A DNA stretch of 10,273 bases from Prevotellaceae bacterium (GTDB taxonomy: Bacteria; Bacteroidota; Bacteroidia; Bacteroidales; UBA932): the NCBI GenBank assembly GCA_031287815.1, contig JAITSM010000207.1, forward strand, positions 1 to 10,273, in the 5' to 3' direction. The position numbers and the translations under genes were made by a program. Position 1 is the first letter of the stretch, and each line of letters opens with the position of its first letter. This document shows, piece after piece, positions 5,055 to 10,273 of the stretch. The notes below the pieces were generated by a model, which saw nothing but the letters and a program-made list of their open reading frames with translations, searched no databases and was not told the DNA's origin.

Positions 5055-8000
5055 ATGAATCATCTCAGTAAAGCAAGCGTAATGTTGCTTTCCATTTTAA
5101 GTGCGTATTTATTACCACTTGCATCCTACGCCCAGCAGGACGTACGGATAACAATCGACCAGGGCCGCCTGACATTGAAGAAGGCCTTGCAGAGGGTGGA
5201 GGAACAGTCGGGAATGTCGATCGCCTACAACGAATCGCGCATCAATGATACGGGGGAAATAGCCCCTGCCATCACCGACCGTCCTTTAGACGAAGCTCTC
5301 GGTAGCTTACTCGCCGGCACAGGATTTTCCTACCGGATTAAGGACAACTATATCCTGGTGATCCCGGAACAGGCGGAGCCGCACAAACTCATCACCGGCG
5401 CCGTAACAGACCAGAACGGCGAGCCGCTCACCGGCGCCAGCGTGGTGTTGAAAGGCACGAACAAGAGCGTGGTGGCGGATATAGACGGCCATTTCAGCCT
5501 CGCCGGCGTTGCACAGGGGGAAACGCTGGTGTTTTCCTACCTTGGCTATAATACGGTAGAGGTTAAGGTAGACGGCCGGACGGTATACCACGTGGCGCTG
5601 GAAGAAACAACCGCCACGCTCGAGGAAGTGGTGGTCACGGCGCTCGGCATCCGGCGCACGGAAAAGGCGCTTAGCTACAATGTGCAAAAAGTGCCCGCCG
5701 CCATCGTATCGGTAGTTAATGATGCAAGCTTTGTAAAAAACCTGGCGGGAAAAGTAGCGGGCGTGCAAATCAACAGCAGCGCCTCCGGTATCGGCGGCTC
5801 CTCGCGCGTGGTGATGCGCGGCACCAAGTCGCTCTTTGGCGCAAACAACGCCATGTATGCTTTGGACGGCATTCCCCTGCCGAACCTGCAAACCACCCAG
5901 CCCAGCGGCGTATATGAAACCCCCGACGGCGGCGACAGCGACGGCATCGCCGACCTCAACCCCGAAGATATAGAAGACATCTCGGTGCTGACCGGCGCGG
6001 CGGCGGCGGCGCTTTACGGCAGCGGCGGCTCGAACGGCGTAATCATCATTACCACCAAAAAAGGCGTGGAAGGCCGGCCGAGAATATCCTACTCGAACAG
6101 CACGCAATTCCTCAGCCCTTTTGTGATGCCGCAGTTCCAAAACCGCTACGGCTCCGCTATCGGCGACTTTTACAGCTGGGGGCCGAAACTCCATTATCCC
6201 TCGACGTATGAACCGAAGGACTTCTTCCAGACCGGCTATAACGAAACCAACAGCATCAGCGTGTCGGCCGGCACGGAACGGCACAAGATATATGTCTCCG
6301 GCGCGTACGTAACGGCGGAAGGGATTATCCCGAACAATAAATACAACCGTATCAACCTTACGGCAAATACCTCTTCGGAGCTGGTGAAGGATAAACTAAC
6401 ACTGGATTTGAGCCTGCGCTACATCAACCAGTACGATAAAAACAGGGTGATACAGGGACAGTACCATAACCCCTTGATTCCTGTTTACCTTTTCCCGCGC
6501 GGCGACGATATGGCCAAATACCAGGCGTTCGAACGCTACGACGCCGACCGTTATTTCAAGACGCAATACTGGCCTTACGGCGTCATGGAATTCGGCATGC
6601 AGAACCCTTACTGGATTATCAACCGCGAGGCGTTCGAGAACAATAAAAACCGCTTTATCGCCAGCGCAAGCCTTCAGTACCGGATAACGGACTGGCTCAG
6701 CGTGGCGGGGCGCGTGCGGCTGGACAACAACGAGCGGCGGTTTACGCGCAAGCTGTGGGCTTCTACCGCCTCGCTGTTTGCCTCCGACTGCGGCAATTAT
6801 TTGCTTCACCACACCTCCGACCGGAACCTGTTCGGCGATGTGCTGGCGAGCGCCAACAAGCAATTCGGCGACTGGAACCTGCAAGCCAACCTCGGCGCCT
6901 CGATCAACGATTCGCAGACTTACCTGGTCGGCTATGAAGGGCACCTGGCCAGAGTGCCCAACCTGTTTCACGTAAGCAATATCTTGAAAAACCATGCAGA
7001 GTCGAGACAGCAGGAAGCCGACCACCATATCCAGACCCAGTCGGTTTACGCTACGGCAGAAGCGGGCTACAGGAGCATGCTCTTCCTGAACCTTACCGGC
7101 CGCGTGGACTGGCCTTCGCAGTTAGCCGGCGCCGGGCAGGGCAGCTACTTCTATCCTTCCATCGGTTTGTCGGGGGTGATTAGCGAAATGGCGGACTTGA
7201 GGAGCGCCCGAATATCTTTCTTCAAAGTACGCATATCCTACAGCGAAGTGGGGAATGCGCCGCAGCCCTACATTACCAAAGCGGGCTACGGCGTGCAGGA
7301 CGGGATGTTTATCAACCGGAGCTTCCTGCCGGCCACCGGGCTGACGCCCGAAAAGACCAAGTCGTTTGAAGCGGGCATGAATATCCGGCTCTTCGATGCG
7401 CGGTTGCAGGCCGATTTGACCTACTACAATTCCAATACCTACAACCAGCTGTTTTCACTGGAGCCGGCGGCGAGTACGGGCTACACGACCTTTTATATCA
7501 ATGGCGGGAAGGTGAACAACTGGGGGCTGGAAGCCATGCTGTCCTACAACGATACGTTCGGCAAGGTACAATGGACGTCGACGCTGACCTACGCAATGAA
7601 CAGGAATGAGATTAAAGAGCTCGTGCCGCCGGGAACGCTCGACCCCTCGACAGGCACGCTGGTAACCCAGGATGTCTTCGTGCCAAGCGAAATGGGCTCT
7701 TACCGCATGGCGCTGAAAAAGGGCGGTACGATGGGCGATATCTACGTCTCGACGCTGAAAAAGGACGAGGCAGGCTACACGAAAGTGGACGCCAACATGG
7801 GCACCATCGCTTCCGACCCGAAACACTGGGTGAAGGCAGGCACGGTGATGCCCGCGTTTAATCTCGGCTGGAACAATACCATCACTTACCGGAACTTTTC
7901 GCTGGGCTTCCTTATTGCGGCACGTGTAGGCGGCATAGGCGTTTCCGTCACGCAGGCCATCATGGACCGCTTCGGCGTGTCGGAGCAGTCGGCGGCGGCG

Positions 8001-8348
8001 CGCGACAGCGACGGCGTGCCGGTAAACGGCGGGATGCTCGACCCCGAGAAATACTACAGGGTTACCGGCGGCGGGACCACCGGCGTGCTCTCGGAATACA
8101 TTTACAGCGCCACGAACGTGCGGCTGAAAGAAGTGTCGCTCGGCTATACCTTTCCCGGCAAATTCTTCCATGATAAAATCGCAGGGCTCTCGGTAGCGCT
8201 GACCGCCGGCAACCTTTGGATGATTTACTGCAAGGCGCCCTTCGACCCCGAACTCACGCCCTCGACGGCTACCTACTACCAGGGGCTGGATTACTTCATG
8301 CAGCCCAGCCTCCGAAGCGTAGGATTTAATGTTAAACTACATTTTTAA
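5055..8348 (+). CDS. susC: SusC/RagA-family TonB-dependent transporter with STN signalling domain
   Basis: This 1097-residue outer-membrane transporter imports a substrate captured by SusD, using TonB-transmitted energy. A signal peptide (about 1-26, ending ASYAQ) is followed by an STN domain (about 29-104), which contacts FecR-type regulators. A carboxypeptidase-regulatory-like domain (about 113-185) contains GEPLTGASVVLKGTNKS and DGHFSLAGV. The linker EEVVVTALGIRRTEKALSYN (from 190) is followed by a plug that includes ALDGIPLPN (269-277) and the family signature ALYGSGGSNGVIIITTKKG (about 319-337). The rest is the beta-barrel, ending in GFNVKLHF with a terminal Phe, as outer-membrane barrels do. 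Length and order are normal for the family. The STN domain together with the upstream fecR points to sigma/anti-sigma control of the locus. The substrate cannot be deduced; the gene symbol denotes the family, not starch use. Confidence 0.95.
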   Translation: MNHLSKASVMLLSILSAYLLPLASYAQQDVRITIDQGRLTLKKALQRVEEQSGMSIAYNESRINDTGEIAPAITDRPLDEALGSLLAGTGFSYRIKDNYILVIPEQAEPHKLITGAVTDQNGEPLTGASVVLKGTNKSVVADIDGHFSLAGVAQGETLVFSYLGYNTVEVKVDGRTVYHVALEETTATLEEVVVTALGIRRTEKALSYNVQKVPAAIVSVVNDASFVKNLAGKVAGVQINSSASGIGGSSRVVMRGTKSLFGANNAMYALDGIPLPNLQTTQPSGVYETPDGGDSDGIADLNPEDIEDISVLTGAAAAALYGSGGSNGVIIITTKKGVEGRPRISYSNSTQFLSPFVMPQFQNRYGSAIGDFYSWGPKLHYPSTYEPKDFFQTGYNETNSISVSAGTERHKIYVSGAYVTAEGIIPNNKYNRINLTANTSSELVKDKLTLDLSLRYINQYDKNRVIQGQYHNPLIPVYLFPRGDDMAKYQAFERYDADRYFKTQYWPYGVMEFGMQNPYWIINREAFENNKNRFIASASLQYRITDWLSVAGRVRLDNNERRFTRKLWASTASLFASDCGNYLLHHTSDRNLFGDVLASANKQFGDWNLQANLGASINDSQTYLVGYEGHLARVPNLFHVSNILKNHAESRQQEADHHIQTQSVYATAEAGYRSMLFLNLTGRVDWPSQLAGAGQGSYFYPSIGLSGVISEMADLRSARISFFKVRISYSEVGNAPQPYITKAGYGVQDGMFINRSFLPATGLTPEKTKSFEAGMNIRLFDARLQADLTYYNSNTYNQLFSLEPAASTGYTTFYINGGKVNNWGLEAMLSYNDTFGKVQWTSTLTYAMNRNEIKELVPPGTLDPSTGTLVTQDVFVPSEMGSYRMALKKGGTMGDIYVSTLKKDEAGYTKVDANMGTIASDPKHWVKAGTVMPAFNLGWNNTITYRNFSLGFLIAARVGGIGVSVTQAIMDRFGVSEQSAAARDSDGVPVNGGMLDPEKYYRVTGGGTTGVLSEYIYSATNVRLKEVSLGYTFPGKFFHDKIAGLSVALTAGNLWMIYCKAPFDPELTPSTATYYQGLDYFMQPSLRSVGFNVKLHF

Positions 8349-8373
8349 AGCCCCCTGACCCCCGAAGGGGGAA
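8348..8373. repeat. C/G palindromic half-element in the susC-susD gap
   Basis: The sequence right after the susC stop reads AAGCCCCCTGACCCCCG followed by AAGGGGGAAT. It forms a CCCCC-GAA-GGGGG hairpin and matches each half of the larger palindrome inside the start of susD. The stop codon TAA (8346-8348) abuts it. The hairpin lies just before the susD starts at 8376 and 8394, so it could reduce translation of susD relative to susC or stop an RNase; this is inference. Confidence 0.7.
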
Positions 8374-8375
8374 TA

Positions 8376-10076
8376 ATGAATAATAAAATAATTATGAAAA
8401 CAAAAATAACATCAAAACAAACAAGCCCCCTACCCCCCAAAGGGGGAACGAAGCGCATGCGCTCCACACAAAATTCCCCCTTCGGGGGATTAAGGGGGCT
8501 TATGCTCGCAAGTGCATGCATGCTGTTTTCCTGCACGGGCAATTATGACGGGTATAATACCGACAAAAGCAAAGCCGGCGCGGAAGCGTTGCAGTACGAC
8601 AACCTGGGTACCGGCGGGTTTATACAAAAGATGCAAGCCGACGTCGTGCCGACCAGCGATAACGGCGCCAATGAATTTCAACGCGCCCAGAACCTGGTGG
8701 GCGACATTTATTCCGGCTACCTGGCGGGGATAGAATCCTGGAACGGCTGCAACAACGGCACCACGTATAACCTCTATTTTTCCGACTGGACGGAAACGGC
8801 CTTTAAAGTCGCCTTCCGGAAAGTAATGCCGCAATGGTACGGCGTAAAACAACAGGCGGAAACCGCCGACCCCGTGGCGTTCTCCGTAGCGCAAATAATT
8901 AAAGTGATGGCGATGCACCGCATTACCGATATGTACGGCCCCCTGCCCTACCTGCGTTTCGGCACCACCAACTCGCTGACCACGCCCTACGACACACAGG
9001 AGGAAATCTACAAATCCTTCTTTGAAGACCTCGACGCGGCAATCAAGACCCTCGCCGAATTTGTAGCCGCCAACCCTTCGGCAAGGCCGCTCGGCAAGTT
9101 CGACCTTGTATACGGCGGAGACATGTCCAAATGGCTGCGCCTGGCCAATTCCCTCAAGCTGCGGCTGGCAATGCGGATAGCCTACGTGGAACCCGCGCTG
9201 GCAAAACAATATGCCGAAGAAGCGGTAACAAGCGGAATGCTGCTGTCCCTGAACAGCCACAACGCGGGCGTAAAAACAAGCCTCGGCGTAGACATTTTCA
9301 ACCCCCTGTATGTAACAACCTACACCTACGATAACTGCCGGATGAACGCCAGCATCGAAATGTTCCAGTCCGGCTACCACGACCCGCGGCAGGGCAAATA
9401 CTTCACCGAAGCCAACATTACCGGCGGCGGGTTCCACGGCGTACGGCACGGCATACCCAATGTCAACCAGACCACCCTCAAGCCGATGTCCGCCCCCAAA
9501 GTAGCAGCCCTCACCAGCGAAAGCGCGCCGGTAGTATGGATGGCCGCCGCCGAAGTCTACTTCCTCCGCGCGGAAGGCGCCATACGCGGCTGGAATATGG
9601 ACGGCGCGGCCGGCAGCCTCTATAACCAGGGTATCGCCGCCTCCTTTGAACAATGGGGCGTCGCTGCCGCTGCCCCCGCCTACAGCGCCGACAGCGCATC
9701 CACCCCGGTAGCCTTTGACGACAAGGCGCTAAGACACGGCGCACAACCCACCACCGCCATCACCATCAAATGGGAGGACGCCGCCACAAAAGAAAAACAG
9801 CTCGAACGCATTATCACCCAGAAATGGCTGGCTGTTTACCCCGACGGACAGGAGGCATGGAGCGAATTCCGACGCACCGGCTACCCGAAAATACTGCCGG
9901 TAGTAACCAATAACAGCGGCGGAACCATCGACTCGAACATCCAGATACGCCGCCTCGTATTCCCCGCCCCCGAATACGCCAACAACGCCGCCGAAGTAGC
10001 CAAAGCCGTACAGATGATCGGCGGAAAAGACACCGGCGGCATCCGCCTCTGGTGGGACAAAAAGAATGGAAAATGA
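8376..10076 (+). CDS. susD: SusD/RagB-family outer-membrane lipoprotein
   Basis: This 566-residue surface lipoprotein should act as the lid and substrate-binding partner of the SusC upstream. The lipobox is LFSC with Cys53. The mature part carries helical TPR-like segments (for example MAMHRITDMYGPLPYLRF and KWLRLANSLKLRLAMRIAY). The C-terminal block RIITQKWLAVYPDGQEAWSEFRRTGYP (about 478-504) and tail RLWWDK are characteristic of the SusD-like 2 / SusD-RagB lipoprotein families. An alternative start at 8394 (MKTKITSK) looks more like a normal signal peptide. Residues 17-41 (SPLPPKGG...NSPFGGLRG) are encoded by a C/G palindromic repeat inserted in frame, so the region before the hydrophobic core is abnormally long (about 42 residues, or 36 from 8394). 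A start at 8502 (MLASACMLFSC) would bypass it but leaves a very short signal peptide. Co-transcription with susC is expected. Confidence 0.93.
   Translation: MNNKIIMKTKITSKQTSPLPPKGGTKRMRSTQNSPFGGLRGLMLASACMLFSCTGNYDGYNTDKSKAGAEALQYDNLGTGGFIQKMQADVVPTSDNGANEFQRAQNLVGDIYSGYLAGIESWNGCNNGTTYNLYFSDWTETAFKVAFRKVMPQWYGVKQQAETADPVAFSVAQIIKVMAMHRITDMYGPLPYLRFGTTNSLTTPYDTQEEIYKSFFEDLDAAIKTLAEFVAANPSARPLGKFDLVYGGDMSKWLRLANSLKLRLAMRIAYVEPALAKQYAEEAVTSGMLLSLNSHNAGVKTSLGVDIFNPLYVTTYTYDNCRMNASIEMFQSGYHDPRQGKYFTEANITGGGFHGVRHGIPNVNQTTLKPMSAPKVAALTSESAPVVWMAAAEVYFLRAEGAIRGWNMDGAAGSLYNQGIAASFEQWGVAAAAPAYSADSASTPVAFDDKALRHGAQPTTAITIKWEDAATKEKQLERIITQKWLAVYPDGQEAWSEFRRTGYPKILPVVTNNSGGTIDSNIQIRRLVFPAPEYANNAAEVAKAVQMIGGKDTGGIRLWWDKKNGK
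8423..8501. repeat. C/G palindromic element inserted within the susD signal-peptide region
   Basis: Terminal inverted repeats AAGCCCCCT (8423-8431) and AGGGGGCTT (8493-8501) enclose two inner hairpins, CCCCC-AAA-GGGGG and CCCCC-TTC-GGGGG. A perfect 12-bp palindrome AGCGCATGCGCT lies in the centre (8452-8463). It has the build of a small non-coding palindromic or MITE-like element. It adds about 26 codons without breaking the susD frame. A related half-element lies 50 bases upstream in the susC-susD gap. Confidence 0.75.
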
Positions 10077-10102
10077 AGAATAAAGTAAAGTATGGAACAC
10101 GC

Positions 10103-10133
10103 CCGGGCGGGTGGTCATCACACGCCCGCCCGG
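10103..10133. terminator. GC-rich hairpin downstream of susD
   Basis: CCGGGCGGG (10103-10111) and CCCGCCCGG (10125-10133) form a perfect 9-bp GC stem with a 13-nt loop, 27 bases past the susD stop. Its place fits the 3' end of the fecR-susC-susD transcript, but there is no U tract after it, so it may act as an RNA 3'-end stabiliser or be another repeat element rather than an intrinsic terminator. Confidence 0.4.
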
Positions 10134-10142
10134 ACGGGAACC

Positions 10143-10258
10143 ATATGAATTATGAATTATGAATTATGAATTATTTCACCCACAGATTTTCTCAGATTAT
10201 AACAGATTACACAGATTTAATCTGTGTAATCTAAAAAAAATCTGTGTAAATCTGTGGG
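10143..10258. repeat. TATGAAT heptamer run followed by a nested inverted repeat
   Basis: Four TATGAAT-type 7-nt words (10144-10171) precede a nested palindrome. The outer arms CCCACAGATTT (10179-10189) and AAATCTGTGGG (10248-10258) enclose a near-continuous inner palindrome, AGATTACACAGATT (10204-10217) with AATCTGTGTAATCT (10219-10232). The words CAGATT/AATCTG recur in both arms. The layout is that of the other inverted arrays but without a GGCGCC core. No gene is visible in the last 197 bases of the window. Confidence 0.8.
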
Positions 10259-10273
10259 AGAAAAAGTACTCAC

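Noticed and set aside
5307..6284. 325-codon minus-strand open frame opposite susC
   Set aside because: Overlaps the conserved STN, plug and barrel coding regions on the plus strand and shows no recognisable protein features.
8490..9653. 387-codon minus-strand open frame opposite susD
   Set aside because: Antisense shadow of a GC-biased gene; the plus strand encodes a full SusD-family protein.

Overview
The window looks like a chromosomal segment of a Bacteroidota bacterium, most likely Bacteroidales. The pointers are a SusC/SusD outer-membrane pair, an STN-carrying SusC preceded by a FecR-type anti-sigma factor, promoter boxes of the Bacteroidota form TAnnTTTG, and an AT-rich leader rather than a strong Shine-Dalgarno before most starts. 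Genus and species cannot be told from the sequence alone.

Layout, left to right. (1) 1-108: 3' tail of a gene resembling the C-terminus of Rpn/PD-(D/E)XK nuclease-transposase proteins. (2) 104-263: an inverted heptamer array between that gene and the convergent gene that follows. (3) 264-2339, minus strand: a two-gene operon, a 229-residue Bacteroidota hypothetical protein followed by a membrane NtrB/NtrY-like histidine kinase, with no response regulator in view. (4) 2344-3145: about 800 bases without a gene. It is filled by heptanucleotide arrays, a GC-rich REP-like element and a second inverted array, and it carries a good candidate promoter for the minus-strand operon. (5) 3178-3705: a small toxin-antitoxin module (antitoxin plus RelE/ParE toxin). 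(6) 3814-10076: fecR, susC and susD in one direction, with an inverted-repeat spacer between fecR and susC and C/G-rich palindromes between susC and susD that run into the susD signal peptide. (7) 10077-10273: a GC hairpin, a TATGAAT array and a nested inverted repeat.

How the genes probably work together: the TonB-dependent transporter has an N-terminal STN signalling domain, the part that contacts a FecR-type inner-membrane protein. Substrate binding would therefore be passed from SusD/SusC to FecR and on to an ECF sigma factor, but no sigma gene lies in the window. No glycoside hydrolase is present, so the ligand (glycan or other) is unknown.

The most unusual property is the intergenic DNA. 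Nearly every gap is built from 7-nt words. In one gap the 7-nt register holds for about 460 bases although the words themselves change. Several arrays fold back around a TGGCGCC core with different stem words. Two genes take their stop codon from such an array, and a separate C/G palindrome has been absorbed in frame into the lipoprotein signal peptide of SusD. These arrays, and a 21-bp-phased set of ATTGCCGGCAAT palindromes overlapping a predicted promoter, are the best candidates for something undescribed.
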